64,000 bases of DNA from JBOFZL01 sp051655155 (GTDB taxonomy: Bacteria; Bacillota; Clostridia; Peptostreptococcales; Filifactoraceae): NCBI GenBank assembly GCA_051655155.1, contig JBOFZL010000026.1, positions 62,001-126,000 of the forward strand. The letters are read 5' to 3'. Positions 1 to 9,126 of this stretch are shown here, one piece after another. Positions within the stretch are counted from its first letter, which is position 1. Each line of letters begins with the position of its first letter. The position numbers and the translations under genes are program-made. The notes under the pieces are model-generated. The model searched no databases. It saw only the letters and a program-made list of their open reading frames with translations, and was not told where the DNA came from.

Positions 1-1
1 A

Positions 2-1051
2 GACGGGTTTTATGTAAGTCCGGAAACTACTGAGGATTTTAGGTTGGATATGGATTCTGTTCAGCCTCAGAAGCAAAAGAATGGTATTAATATTTATAGG
101 ATTGATGGATATTATTATTATGAAGGTAAGCTTAAGTTCAATTTTGAGTTACAGATTAAATCGCTAGTTCATGGATTTTGGGCAGAGATAGAGCATGAGA
201 TTGTATATAAAAATAATAATTACATGTTGGTGGGTGGTTTTGTTAAGGATTTTTTAGGCACTATTCACCAAAGTTTAGAAGGTGTAGATAGACAGCTTAG
301 AATATTAAGTTGTCAGATTAAAAGTACTAACAGTACCGGAACTATAAAAGAAAGTTTTGCTACTGATAATATGTATAAGGTATTAGCCAAGTCTATTAAC
401 GACATATTTATTAACCAGATGTCTAATAATATGGGGTTTAATATTGATTTTAAGAAAACTTGTGATATATTGAGTCAATACTTACTAGATAAATACTATG
501 TTACTGGTGGAGAGATGCAAACTAGTTCGATGTTGGGAGTTTTAACAAAGATTAAGTATGCGGCAAAGACCGCTATTAATTTTGAAGAACCTATTACTTT
601 GGAGGGCTCTTTTATTTCAGATGATGAGTTCTGCCAAATTCTTGGAAATAGTTTTATTGCTCTTTACAATACAGATTTTGAGTGGAATGTATTTTTTAAG
701 ATATTGTTCAATCTTGAGCCGGGTAATAATTTGATGGATTTTACCGAGTTTGTGGAGATGTTAAAAAGTAAGTTTGGAAATAATTCTATATATGTGGATG
801 TATTCAAGACCTTTGGTCAGGATAAAGCTTTTTTAATTAAAGATGACATGTTAAGAACTACGGCTTTGGCAGTAACTCATATTCCTAGTATTGATATAAT
901 TTTTAATGAGAATATTAACGGAGTTATTGGAATATTGTCAAAACATGCTAAGACCATAGCAGGAACATATACGGATTATCAAGACTATGTGGCCCATATG
1001 GATAAGGTTTTGCGTAGTCTTCAAAGAGATGTAGTGGAGTATTTTGATTAA
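2..1051 (+). CDS. RelA/SpoT-domain protein, 5'-truncated by the window edge
   Basis: The frame is open to the left edge, so the true start lies outside the window and the internal TTG at 44 is not a credible start. Near the visible N-terminus the segment ELQIKSLVHGFWAEIEHEI, followed by VYKN, matches the E-x-Q-I-R-T/FWA-x-x-EH signature of RelA/SpoT nucleotidyltransferase domains found in small alarmone synthetases. By family knowledge these transfer pyrophosphate from ATP to GTP or GDP to make (p)ppGpp. About 270 residues follow the motif, longer than in compact YjbM-type synthetases, and I recognise no domain in that tail. A strong terminator follows directly, so this is the end of a transcription unit. 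Membership in the superfamily is well supported; synthetase activity is inferred. Confidence 0.72.
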   Translation, partial: DGFYVSPETTEDFRLDMDSVQPQKQKNGINIYRIDGYYYYEGKLKFNFELQIKSLVHGFWAEIEHEIVYKNNNYMLVGGFVKDFLGTIHQSLEGVDRQLRILSCQIKSTNSTGTIKESFATDNMYKVLAKSINDIFINQMSNNMGFNIDFKKTCDILSQYLLDKYYVTGGEMQTSSMLGVLTKIKYAAKTAINFEEPITLEGSFISDDEFCQILGNSFIALYNTDFEWNVFFKILFNLEPGNNLMDFTEFVEMLKSKFGNNSIYVDVFKTFGQDKAFLIKDDMLRTTALAVTHIPSIDIIFNENINGVIGILSKHAKTIAGTYTDYQDYVAHMDKVLRSLQRDVVEYFD

Positions 1052-1058
1052 ATATAAT

Positions 1059-1088
1059 AAAGGAGGCTAAAGCCTCCTTTATTTTTAT
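1059..1088 (+). terminator. Rho-independent terminator after the RelA/SpoT-domain gene
   Basis: AAAGGAGGCT (1059-1068) and AGCCTCCTTT (1071-1080) form a perfect stem followed by an A/T run. Confidence 0.88.
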
Positions 1089-1097
1089 TTATAAAGC

Positions 1098-1126
1098 TTT
1101 TTATTTTTTATATTTTAAGGTATACT
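1098..1126 (+). promoter_or_regulatory. Candidate sigma-A promoter for the DUF512/der operon
   Basis: TATACT at 1121-1126 is a good -10 box. TTTTTA at 1098-1103, 17 bp upstream, is a poor -35. It follows a terminator and precedes a long same-strand operon, which supports it by position. Confidence 0.45.
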
Positions 1127-1175
1127 GTAGTAAGTACAGTTGTTTCTTGATTGTTTTAGCGAAGGGGGTTTTTTC

Positions 1176-2498
1176 ATGGAACTTAAGGACATAAAATTTA
1201 AAAATATAATTGTTCAAGTGGAGGCAAATTCTATTGCAGATGAACTTCGAATCGAGGCGGGGGATTCTCTGGTAGCTATTAACGGTGTTAGAGTACAGGA
1301 TATAATTGAGTACGAGTATTTAATTGCAGATGATTATTTAGAAATAGAGATACACCATAGGAATGGTGAGAGAGTTATATACGAGGTAGAGAAGGAATTT
1401 GATGAAGATTTAGGACTTTCTTTTGATAATCCTATTATGGATAGGGTAAGATTTTGTAATAATAAGTGTATATTTTGTTTTATAGATCAACTTCCTGATG
1501 GGATGCGTAAGACATTATATTTTAAGGACGATGATTCCAGGCTGTCATTTTTACAGGGGAACTTTGTTACATTAACTAATATGAGCGTTGAAGATGTTAG
1601 AAGGATGATTAACTTTAGAATCAGTCCTATCAATGTTTCTGTTCATACTACAGATCCTAATCTTAGGTGTGAGCTTTTAAATAATAAGTTTGCTGGGGAT
1701 GTTATGGATAAGATGAAGCTTATTTCTGACGCTGGGTTAGAAATGAATGTTCAGATAGTAGCTATGCCAGGGATAAATGATGGACAGTTTTTAAAAGATA
1801 CGTTAGATGATTTATCTAAGCTTCACCCAAACGTTAATTCTGTGGCAGTAGTTCCTGTTGGACTTACACGTTTTAGAGATGGTTTAGCTAAGCTGGAGTC
1901 TTACAATAGGGAAAGTGCAGCAGCTACTTTAGAGATAATAGAGCTTTTTCAAGGGGAAATGCTCATGAAACATAATTCAAGGTTCGTGTTTGCTTCAGAT
2001 GAGTTTTATATTATTGCAGGTAAGGAGTTACCATTTGCAAAGCAGTATGAGGGTTTTATTCAACTGGAAAATGGGGTTGGGCTTATTAGAAAGTTTGAAG
2101 AAGAGTTGCTTGACGCTTTGGAAGGAGTAGAACCAAAGTCTGTAGAGAAATCGTATCATATATGCTGTGGAACTTCAGTATTTAGTTACATGGAAGGATT
2201 TACTAAGTTATTAGAGGAAAGGTTCGCTCCTTTAAAGTTAAAGGTTCATAGGATAGAAAATAAGTTTTTTGGTGAGAGTATAACGGTTACAGGACTTATT
2301 ACAGGTTGTGATATAATAAGGTCTTTGGAAGGTATAGATTTAGAAGCAGGGCTTATTTTATCTCGCTCAATGTTTAAGGCAGATGAATTGCTTATGCTTG
2401 ATGATATTAAGGTTGAAGATTTAGAAAAAAAGCTAGATACAAAGGTGTTTGTGGTGGAGCCTGAAGGTAGAGCCTTTGTTGATTTGATTTTGAATTAG
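1176..2498 (+). CDS. DUF512-family radical SAM protein with N-terminal PDZ-like domain
   Basis: The start is ATG 1176, behind AAGGGGG at 1162-1168; the open frame extends further up but lacks a ribosome binding site. The 440-residue product begins with a PDZ-like segment (about residues 5-70), then carries CNNKCIFCF, the CxxxCxxC motif that binds the SAM-cleaving [4Fe-4S] cluster, in a TIM-barrel-like middle, and ends in a DUF512 domain. The substrate of this family is not known to me. It lies 8 bp upstream of der, a pairing I know from Clostridia, suggesting cotranscription. Family assignment is firm; any role in ribosome biogenesis would be inference from the neighbour. Confidence 0.88.
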   Translation: MELKDIKFKNIIVQVEANSIADELRIEAGDSLVAINGVRVQDIIEYEYLIADDYLEIEIHHRNGERVIYEVEKEFDEDLGLSFDNPIMDRVRFCNNKCIFCFIDQLPDGMRKTLYFKDDDSRLSFLQGNFVTLTNMSVEDVRRMINFRISPINVSVHTTDPNLRCELLNNKFAGDVMDKMKLISDAGLEMNVQIVAMPGINDGQFLKDTLDDLSKLHPNVNSVAVVPVGLTRFRDGLAKLESYNRESAAATLEIIELFQGEMLMKHNSRFVFASDEFYIIAGKELPFAKQYEGFIQLENGVGLIRKFEEELLDALEGVEPKSVEKSYHICCGTSVFSYMEGFTKLLEERFAPLKLKVHRIENKFFGESITVTGLITGCDIIRSLEGIDLEAGLILSRSMFKADELLMLDDIKVEDLEKKLDTKVFVVEPEGRAFVDLILN

Positions 2499-2506
2499 GA
2501 GGAATT

Positions 2507-3832
2507 ATGGCAAAGAGAAAACCGGTAGTGGCTATTGTAGGAAGACCTAATGTAGGAAAGTCTACACTGTTTAATAAGTTGGTGGGAGAAAGAATTTCTA
2601 TTGTAGAGGACACTCCAGGGGTTACAAGAGATAGGATTTTTGCTGAGGCAAATTGGTTGTCCAAGTACTTTACTATTATAGATACAGGTGGAATTGAGCC
2701 ATATAGCGAGGAGATTATCCCAAGTAAGATGAGGGCTCAAGCTCAACTTGCTATTGATATGGCTGATGTGATTTTATTTATAGTTGATGGACGCTGTGGG
2801 CTAACAGAGGCTGATAGAGATGTGGCACAACTTCTTCGTATGGCAAAAAAACGAGTTATTTGTGTTGTGAATAAGGTAGACACAGCAAAGGTTCCAGATG
2901 ATTTTTATGATTTTTATGAGTTTGGATTTTCAGAGCCTATGGCAGTTTCTGCCTCTAATGGACTGGGGCTCGGAGACTTGTTGGATGAGGTTGTAAATTT
3001 ATTTCCTGATAATTTAGATACAAATCAGGATGATGATATAATTCGAGTGGCAATTTTAGGTAAGCCTAATGCAGGAAAGTCTTCTATTCTTAATAGGATA
3101 TTAGGAGAAGAGAGGGTGATTGTAAGTCCTATCGCAGGGACTACGAGAGATGCTATAGATACCTATTGGGAGTCTATGGGTCAAAAATATAGTTTTATTG
3201 ATACGGCAGGGATAAGACGAAAGGCGAAGGTGGATGAGAATATAGAGCGGTACTCAGTTATTCGTTCTTATGGTGCTGTAGATAGGGCAGATGTGGTTCT
3301 TATTGTTATAGATGCTAGTGAGGGCATAACTGAACAAGATAGTAAGATAGCAGGTATTGCTCATGATGCAGGAAAGTCTGTAATTGTGGTTGTTAATAAA
3401 TGGGATTTATTGGAAAAGGATAATGACTCTATAAGGGATTTTACTGAAAAGGTAAGAAGAGAACTTCCTTTTATGGCATATTCTCCTATTCTATTTATAT
3501 CTTGTTTAACGGGACAAAGGTTCGGGAAAATAAAGGAAACTATAGATTTTGTTTACTCTGAGTCCAGCAAAAGAGTATCGACAGGTATGTTGAATGATGT
3601 TATAGGTGAGGCAGTAATTATGAATCAACCTCCATCAGATAAGGGTAAACGTTTAAAGATATATTATATGACTCAAGTAGGGGTAAGACCTCCTACATTT
3701 ACTACATTTGTTAATGATTTGGAATTATTTCACTTTTCTTATCAAAGGTATCTTGAAAATAAGATTAGGGAAAATTTTGGATTTGAGGGTACGCCTATAG
3801 TCTTTCATAAAAGAGAGAAAAGGAGGAAGTAA
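2507..3832 (+). CDS. der: GTPase Der (EngA)
   Basis: A 441-residue protein with tandem GTPase domains. The first P-loop is GRPNVGKST (residues 12-20), with DTPGVT and NKVD motifs; the second has GKPNAGKSS, DTAGIRRKAKVDENIERYS and NKWD. A C-terminal KH-like domain ends in the basic tail KREKRRK. Length and arrangement are those of Der, which acts in 50S ribosomal subunit assembly. AGGAGG lies immediately upstream of the ATG, and the gene is followed within 2 bp by plsY, indicating translational coupling. Confidence 0.98.
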   Translation: MAKRKPVVAIVGRPNVGKSTLFNKLVGERISIVEDTPGVTRDRIFAEANWLSKYFTIIDTGGIEPYSEEIIPSKMRAQAQLAIDMADVILFIVDGRCGLTEADRDVAQLLRMAKKRVICVVNKVDTAKVPDDFYDFYEFGFSEPMAVSASNGLGLGDLLDEVVNLFPDNLDTNQDDDIIRVAILGKPNAGKSSILNRILGEERVIVSPIAGTTRDAIDTYWESMGQKYSFIDTAGIRRKAKVDENIERYSVIRSYGAVDRADVVLIVIDASEGITEQDSKIAGIAHDAGKSVIVVVNKWDLLEKDNDSIRDFTEKVRRELPFMAYSPILFISCLTGQRFGKIKETIDFVYSESSKRVSTGMLNDVIGEAVIMNQPPSDKGKRLKIYYMTQVGVRPPTFTTFVNDLELFHFSYQRYLENKIRENFGFEGTPIVFHKREKRRK

Positions 3833-3834
3833 CT

Positions 3835-4452
3835 TTGCTAGAAAAGTTTTTTGCTCTAACTTATTTATATTCTGCAGTGATTTTAATTATTTGTTATTTT
3901 GTAGGAAATTTTTCTCCGTCATATTGGATAACCAAGTATTTAAAGAAGGTGGATATAAGGGAGGTAGGTTCTGGAAATGCTGGTAGTACCAATACCTTAA
4001 GGTTTTTAGGGAAAAAGGCTGCTATCATGGTTTTTGTTTTAGATTTTTTGAAAGGTTTCGTATGTAGCTTTGTGGCCTTAAAGTATATGGGTTCGGATTT
4101 TGCGTTTTTATGTAGTTTAGCAGTAGTAGTTGGTCATGTTTTTCCTATATTGATGGGGTTTAAAGGTGGTAAGGGTGTAGCTACAGCCATAGGTTCAATT
4201 ATGGCGATTCAACCATTTTTTGTCTTTATTGGGTTGGGGATGGCTATAATTGCTATTATGAAAACTAGATATGTTTCTTTAGGGTCAATTGTGGGAGTAT
4301 TTACTTTTACTACACTGATGTATATTACAGGTCATAGAGGTTTGGATATGGGAGCATCAACGGCACTATTATTTTTTATTCTTTATACCCATAGGGAGAA
4401 TATCAAGAGGATGATCTCTGGTAGTGAAAGACGTTTGGGAAGTAAGAATTAG
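3835..4452 (+). CDS. plsY: Glycerol-3-phosphate acyltransferase PlsY
   Basis: A 205-residue integral membrane enzyme that transfers acyl groups from acyl-phosphate to glycerol-3-phosphate in phospholipid synthesis. Seen in the sequence: the conserved loop GSGNAGSTNTLR, a second motif GFKGGKGVAT, and several hydrophobic segments. The start is TTG at 3835, chosen because AGGAGG lies at 3821-3826 with 8 bp spacing and the next ATG would remove the first membrane segment. It sits between der and gpsA; GpsA makes its substrate. Confidence 0.96.
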   Translation: MLEKFFALTYLYSAVILIICYFVGNFSPSYWITKYLKKVDIREVGSGNAGSTNTLRFLGKKAAIMVFVLDFLKGFVCSFVALKYMGSDFAFLCSLAVVVGHVFPILMGFKGGKGVATAIGSIMAIQPFFVFIGLGMAIIAIMKTRYVSLGSIVGVFTFTTLMYITGHRGLDMGASTALLFFILYTHRENIKRMISGSERRLGSKN

Positions 4453-4461
4453 GAGGAAGAA

Positions 4462-5475
4462 ATGAAGGTTTGCGTAATTGGAGCAGGAAGTTGGGGAACG
4501 GCTTTAGCTATGGTTTTAAGCTGGAATGGGCATGATGTAACTTTGTATATGAGAACACAAAGTCAATTGGAACTTATTAAATCTACAGGCTATAATGAAC
4601 GATATTTAAAAGATGTTAAGTTGCCTAAGGGTATAAATTTAACAAATAACATAGAGGATGTTCGAGATGCTGATATTTTGGTATTAGCAGTGTCATCGCA
4701 AGGGACTAGAGGCATCATGGAAGATATAAAACCGTATATTTCAAAGGATGGGATAATTGTCAATGTTTCTAAGGGGCTTGAGAAGGGAAGTGGATTAAAA
4801 ATATCAGAGATTGCACAGGAGATTTTGCCTAACAATCCATTTGTGGTACTTTCTGGTCCGTCCCATGCAGAAGAGGTTTCTAGAAAGATGCCTACTACCT
4901 TAGTTGCTGCTTCAAAGTGCAATACTTCCGCGAGTATAGTTCAAGATGCTTTCTCCAATAAGTATCTTAGAGTTTATACTAACCATGACGTTATAGGTGT
5001 AGAGTTAGGTGGCGCTTTTAAAAATATAATTGCACTGGGAGTGGGTATTGCTGATGGTCTAGGTTTTGGTGACAATAGTACAGCGGCTTTAATGACTAGA
5101 GGGCTAGTGGAAATAACTAGACTAGGAGCAATTTTAGGTTCAGAGGTAGGGACTTTTGTAGGATTGTCAGGTATAGGAGATTTAATTGTGACTTGCACTT
5201 CAAAGCATTCAAGGAATAGAAGGGCTGGGGTGCTTATAGGGCAAGGGTTATCTATAGATGAGGTTCTTAAAGAGGTGGATATGGTTGTTGAAGGTATTGT
5301 AGCCACAGAAGTTGCTAGGGATTTGGCAATCAAGCTAGGGGTTGAAATGCCTATAACTTTTGAAATTTATGAACTTTTGTATGGAGATACAAATGCAGAG
5401 GAAGCTGTTACAAGGTTAATGTTAAGAGGTAAGAAGCATGAATCGGAAGATAGATTGAATATTAAGATGGAGTAG
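4462..5475 (+). CDS. gpsA: NAD(P)-dependent glycerol-3-phosphate dehydrogenase
   Basis: A 337-residue cytoplasmic enzyme reducing dihydroxyacetone phosphate to sn-glycerol-3-phosphate, the head of phospholipid synthesis. The N-terminus has the Rossmann motif GAGSWGTALA (residues 7-16). Also visible are the substrate-site segment VELGGAFKNIIALGVGIADG and the C-terminal stretch LSGIGDLIVTC. AGGAGG precedes the ATG. It is placed 9 bp after plsY, giving a substrate-enzyme pair in one operon. Confidence 0.97.
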   Translation: MKVCVIGAGSWGTALAMVLSWNGHDVTLYMRTQSQLELIKSTGYNERYLKDVKLPKGINLTNNIEDVRDADILVLAVSSQGTRGIMEDIKPYISKDGIIVNVSKGLEKGSGLKISEIAQEILPNNPFVVLSGPSHAEEVSRKMPTTLVAASKCNTSASIVQDAFSNKYLRVYTNHDVIGVELGGAFKNIIALGVGIADGLGFGDNSTAALMTRGLVEITRLGAILGSEVGTFVGLSGIGDLIVTCTSKHSRNRRAGVLIGQGLSIDEVLKEVDMVVEGIVATEVARDLAIKLGVEMPITFEIYELLYGDTNAEEAVTRLMLRGKKHESEDRLNIKME

Positions 5476-5480
5476 ATAAA

Positions 5481-6755
5481 ATGTTTAATGTTGTTAAAGG
5501 CAAATTGCTCAAGTTCACCCATGGTAGCAGAACCTATGCGGTTTTGGTTATTTTTGCTATATTGGGACTAATGTTATATGGAGTGTCTAATGTTGCAAGA
5601 GGTCTGTATGCTGTAAGCATAGGGACTGAACAGATTGTATTAGGTACTATGGTAAATGCAGCTGAAAAAAATGCAGTGATAGTGCGTAGCGAAACTCCTA
5701 TATACGCAGCGTCCTCTGGTATGGTCAGTTATGTGCATGTGGATGGTGAAAAGGTAAAAGAGAATACTGTGGTTGCAGAAGTTAGAGGTTCTGAGATGAC
5801 TGATTCAGACAGGTGTAGACTCAGGGTGATTGATGCAAAGATAAAGGAACTGTCTAGCAATCAAAATGTAGCTAAAACTGCTGAAGAAGAGCTTGCTATT
5901 ATAAATCAGAGATTGGACTACTTATATAAAGATATTCAAGGCAAGGTTTGGTCAGATGATTTAACAAAAATGAAGGCTATAAAAGACGAAGTCATATTGC
6001 TTAATGATAAAAAGCGATTTATTGAAGAAAGTGGCAGTGGGGCAGTTAGGAGCATAGAGAGTCTACAGGAAGAAAAGAAGACTATTATAAATAATTTAGA
6101 AAGTTCTAATTCTAGGGTTGTAGCTCCTATAACAGGTTTGGTTGTATCTTATGCAGATGGATATGAGTCAGAGCTTTCTATAGAAAATATGAAAAATCTT
6201 AATGTGTCAGATTTAACAAAATACAAAGATAAATCAGTGGTGGATTTAAAGGGATTAGTAAAGTCAGGGGATCCTATAGGAAAAATCGTTAGCAATGATA
6301 AGTGGTATATTATATGTGAAGTGGATAAAAAGGATATACAAAGTATAGTTGCAGAAACGCAGATGAACATTTATATAGAAGATATGAAGATAATTGCTTA
6401 TTTAGAAGATTTCCAAAAAGGGAAAGATGGTAAGTTTATAGGTTTTTTCAGAGTCGATACAGATGGATTTAAGTTTTATGAAAAACGAAATTTTCCAGTT
6501 AGACTAGAATATAAATATTCTGAGGGAATTTTAGTTCCAAAACATGCAATTACAAAAAACAGTGCAGGAAGGATAGGAGTATTTGTTATAGATGAGGCCA
6601 ATGTAGTTAGGTTTAAGTTGATAGAAAATATAATTAGTGAAGATGAAGAAAATTATATTTGTAGAAATGAGAAAACCGATAACGGAGTTTCTCTTTATGA
6701 CAAGATTATTTCCAATCCAGATAGAGTTAAGGAAGGCTATAAGGTGATGAAATAG
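5481..6755 (+). CDS. HlyD-like membrane-anchored protein of unknown role
   Basis: A 424-residue protein with a short basic N-terminus and one membrane segment (about residues 18-38). A biotinyl-lipoyl-like half follows (around SSGMVSYVHVDGEKVKENT), then a helical central region and the second half VVAPITGLVVSYADGYESEL. This is the plan of HlyD/RND-type periplasmic adaptors, though no transporter ATPase or permease lies nearby. It is 6 bp downstream of gpsA and overlaps yggS by one base, so it belongs to this operon. Proteins of this sort often precede the yggS-sepF cluster in Clostridia; the function there is unknown to me. Confidence 0.7.
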   Translation: MFNVVKGKLLKFTHGSRTYAVLVIFAILGLMLYGVSNVARGLYAVSIGTEQIVLGTMVNAAEKNAVIVRSETPIYAASSGMVSYVHVDGEKVKENTVVAEVRGSEMTDSDRCRLRVIDAKIKELSSNQNVAKTAEEELAIINQRLDYLYKDIQGKVWSDDLTKMKAIKDEVILLNDKKRFIEESGSGAVRSIESLQEEKKTIINNLESSNSRVVAPITGLVVSYADGYESELSIENMKNLNVSDLTKYKDKSVVDLKGLVKSGDPIGKIVSNDKWYIICEVDKKDIQSIVAETQMNIYIEDMKIIAYLEDFQKGKDGKFIGFFRVDTDGFKFYEKRNFPVRLEYKYSEGILVPKHAITKNSAGRIGVFVIDEANVVRFKLIENIISEDEENYICRNEKTDNGVSLYDKIISNPDRVKEGYKVMK

Positions 6756-7435
6756 TGAGTATTTACGACAATATATCGAGTATAAAAGAAAATATAATAA
6801 AAGCACAAAAAGTATCTATGTTTAATCAAGAGGTTACATTGATAGCTGTTACAAAGACAGTGAACTACCAAAAGGCTATTGAGGCTCTAGAGGCAGGGGT
6901 TCAGGTTATTGGGGAAAATAGGGTACAAGAGGTTTTAAATAAATATCCAAATATTCCTAAAGGAACAAGATGGCATCTTATAGGAAGTTTGCAGACGAAC
7001 AAGGTAAAATATATAATAGATAAGGTTGAATTAATTCACTCTTTAGATAGAATGGATTTAGCTATAGAGATAGACAAAAGGGCTAAACAACATAATAAGG
7101 TTATGGAGGTACTTGTTCAGGTTAATATTTCTCATGAAAATTCAAAGCATGGACTTTTAGAAATGGATGTGGTAGAATTTATTAAAAATGTAGCTTCATC
7201 TTGTGAGAATGTGAAAATAGTTGGACTGATGGGAATGGCTTCATTTGAGGCAGAGAAGGAAGAAACTAGACCATATTTCAAAAAGCTAAGTGCTATATTT
7301 CAGGAAATAAAGGGTATGGATATACCTAATGTGGATATGAAGCATCTTTCTATGGGAATGTCAAATGACTATGAGGTTGCTATTGAGGAGGGTGCTACTC
7401 TTGTTAGAGTTGGTACAAGTATTTTTGCAAAATAA
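6755..7435 (+). CDS. YggS-family PLP homeostasis protein
   Basis: A 226-residue protein of the YggS/PROSC family, single-domain TIM-barrel PLP-binding proteins that buffer pyridoxal phosphate and keep amino-acid pools balanced. The PLP lysine is K34 in LIAVTKTV. The family motifs IGENRVQEVLNKY, WHLIGSLQTNKVKYI, GLMGMASF and LSMGMSNDYEVAIEEG are all present. The GTG start overlaps the preceding TAG by one base (coupled translation). It stands directly upstream of sepF, the usual Gram-positive arrangement. Confidence 0.95.
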   Translation: MSIYDNISSIKENIIKAQKVSMFNQEVTLIAVTKTVNYQKAIEALEAGVQVIGENRVQEVLNKYPNIPKGTRWHLIGSLQTNKVKYIIDKVELIHSLDRMDLAIEIDKRAKQHNKVMEVLVQVNISHENSKHGLLEMDVVEFIKNVASSCENVKIVGLMGMASFEAEKEETRPYFKKLSAIFQEIKGMDIPNVDMKHLSMGMSNDYEVAIEEGATLVRVGTSIFAK

Positions 7436-7453
7436 TGCAAAAAGTAGTATAAT
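7425..7453 (+). promoter_or_regulatory. Candidate promoter for sepF-YggT-ylmH
   Basis: TTGCAA (7425-7430), a 17 bp spacer and a perfect TATAAT (7448-7453). The -35 lies within the last codons of yggS, so the division genes may have their own promoter besides operon read-through. Confidence 0.6.
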
Positions 7454-7484
7454 TTATTAATAATAAATTTGGAGGTAAATGAAT

Positions 7485-7934
7485 ATGGCAGAAAAATTTA
7501 CAGATAAGTTTAGGGAATTTTTACGTGGTGGAGATGACGAATACGAGGATGATGTATATGATGATGAGGATTATGAGGAAGAAGAAGTTCCAATATCTCG
7601 TGCATCAGTATCAGGCGAAAGAGTTGTAAGGATGAATCATGCTACACCAAAGGTACAGAAGGTAGTGATATATGAACCGGTAAACTATGATGAAGATGCA
7701 CCAAAGATTGTGGATAACATTCGTGATGGGAAAGTTTGTATAGTGAATCTTGAGAAAATAAGTGATCAAGATATCAGTAAAACAATATTTGATTTTCTAA
7801 ATGGCGCAATATATGCTATCGATGGAAACATAAAAAAAGTTTCTAAGGGAATATTTATTCTTTCTGATAAGAATATTGATATTGACGGAAATGTAAAAAA
7901 AGAGCTGGAGTCAAAAGGCTTTTTTAGATGGTAG
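7485..7934 (+). CDS. sepF: Cell division protein SepF
   Basis: The product is about 149 residues. I prefer ATG 7485 because GGAGG at 7471-7475 is 9 bp away, against 3 bp for the in-frame ATG at 7479. The protein starts with the short amphipathic MAEKFTDKFREFLRG membrane-binding helix and continues with an acidic linker. It ends in the SepF core (VCIVNLEKISDQDISKTIF, then DFLNGAIYAIDG) that dimerises and binds the FtsZ C-terminus. SepF anchors FtsZ to the membrane; with no ftsA in the local dcw cluster it may be the main tether here (inference). Confidence 0.95.
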   Translation: MAEKFTDKFREFLRGGDDEYEDDVYDDEDYEEEEVPISRASVSGERVVRMNHATPKVQKVVIYEPVNYDEDAPKIVDNIRDGKVCIVNLEKISDQDISKTIFDFLNGAIYAIDGNIKKVSKGIFILSDKNIDIDGNVKKELESKGFFRW

Positions 7935-7946
7935 TAGGTGTACCTT

Positions 7947-8228
7947 ATGCATGTATATATAATCATACGGGCAGTAAATCTATTTTTTAATTTTATAATT
8001 ATGATGATATTTGCAAGAGTATTTATTAGCTGGATTCCGGGTATTAATAGATATTCTAATTGGGTAAGTTTCATTGATGGTTTTACGGACCCTATAATGG
8101 AACCTATTCAAAAACTTGTATTTAGATATATTAATTTGGGAATGATTGATATATCACCTATGATTGCAATTTTCTTGGTTTCGATTGTGGAAAATATATT
8201 GATTAGGCTAATTTTAATGTTTTTTTAG
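7947..8228 (+). CDS. YggT-family membrane protein
   Basis: A small (93-residue) integral membrane protein with two YggT-type hydrophobic hairpins. The hallmark FARVFISWIPG is followed by the segment DPIMEPIQKL. ATG 7947 is chosen over the in-frame GTG 7938 because TAGGTG sits about 6 bp before it. It is placed between sepF and ylmH as in most Gram-positives and is associated with division or osmotic functions; the molecular role is not settled. Confidence 0.9.
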   Translation: MHVYIIIRAVNLFFNFIIMMIFARVFISWIPGINRYSNWVSFIDGFTDPIMEPIQKLVFRYINLGMIDISPMIAIFLVSIVENILIRLILMFF

Positions 8229-8237
8229 GTGGGACTA

Positions 8238-9026
8238 ATGATTAACAAGGATAGATTATTAAACCATATCAAAGATCAAGAGTTAAGATTTAAACTTATC
8301 AAAACCTTAAATATTGTAGATTCGGTTATAGAGAATCATGAAATTAGATATACAGACTTCCTTAACCCTTATGAGTTAAGGGAGTTTTTGTCTATTATTA
8401 GGGGGATTGGTCAGATAAGCTTTCATGTAAGCAAAGAGATAAAAGGTTCTGAGAGAAATATTGTGTATATATATCCAGATTATTATGAGGAGTCAGATAT
8501 ACCCTCTGGGCTTGGGGCAATACTTCTAAAAGGAAATTTTAAATTTAGAAGTGTATCTCATAGAGATTATTTAGGTTCTTTATTAGGTTTGGGGTTGGTA
8601 AGAGAAAAAATTGGAGACATTTTTGTTCACGATGACAGGGCTTATATAGTTTTAATATCAGGCATTACAGATTTTGTTTTTTATAATCTTACAAAGGTTG
8701 CTAACTTACGAGTTAACTTAGAAAAGATAACTTTAGATGAAGTTCTATATTTAGAACCGGAGTTTAAGGATATTAGTTTTACAGTTTCAGCAACTAGATT
8801 AGACTCTATAGTTTCAGGATTATTTAATATATCAAGATCTGTGGCAAACTCTCTTATTTTAGCTGAAAAGGTTTCAGTGGATTATGAGGTTATAAAAAGT
8901 TGCTCAAAGTCTTTAGAGGGTGGAGAGTTAATTTCTATAAGGGGTTTTGGCAGAGCTAGATTTTCTGGTATGGAGTATAAAACAAAAAAAGATAGGTTAA
9001 AGGTAAGTGGTAAGATTTATAAGTAA
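8238..9026 (+). CDS. ylmH: YlmH-type S4 RNA-binding protein
   Basis: A 262-residue protein of the YlmH family. The C-terminal S4 RNA-binding domain (about residues 178-240) reads FTVSATRLDSIVSGLFNISR then EKVSVDYEVIKSCSKSLEGGELISIRG. ATG 8238 is preferred to GTG 8229, with GGTGG as the ribosome binding site. Homologues are located in the yggS-sepF-yggT-ylmH-divIVA cluster and have been linked to ribosome-associated RNA binding. Here divIVA is absent and the next gene is ileS. Confident of the family, less of the cellular function. Confidence 0.9.
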   Translation: MINKDRLLNHIKDQELRFKLIKTLNIVDSVIENHEIRYTDFLNPYELREFLSIIRGIGQISFHVSKEIKGSERNIVYIYPDYYEESDIPSGLGAILLKGNFKFRSVSHRDYLGSLLGLGLVREKIGDIFVHDDRAYIVLISGITDFVFYNLTKVANLRVNLEKITLDEVLYLEPEFKDISFTVSATRLDSIVSGLFNISRSVANSLILAEKVSVDYEVIKSCSKSLEGGELISIRGFGRARFSGMEYKTKKDRLKVSGKIYK

Positions 9027-9091
9027 AATTATATTTTATGATAAGATGGTTGAATTTTCTGAATAAATATTTGAGTTATGAAAAATTTATC

Positions 9092-9120
9092 TTGTCAAAT
9101 CTTTTTATTTATTGTAGAAT
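9092..9120 (+). promoter_or_regulatory. Promoter of the ileS T-box transcript
   Basis: TTGTCA (9092-9097), 17 bp spacer, TAGAAT (9115-9120). It lies just upstream of the T-box leader, with transcription predicted to begin near 9127. Confidence 0.75.
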
Positions 9121-9126
9121 GATAAG

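Noticed and set aside
44..1051. TTG at 44 as the start of the first gene
   Set aside because: The frame is open to base 2 with coding-like sequence before 44; the gene is cut by the window edge.
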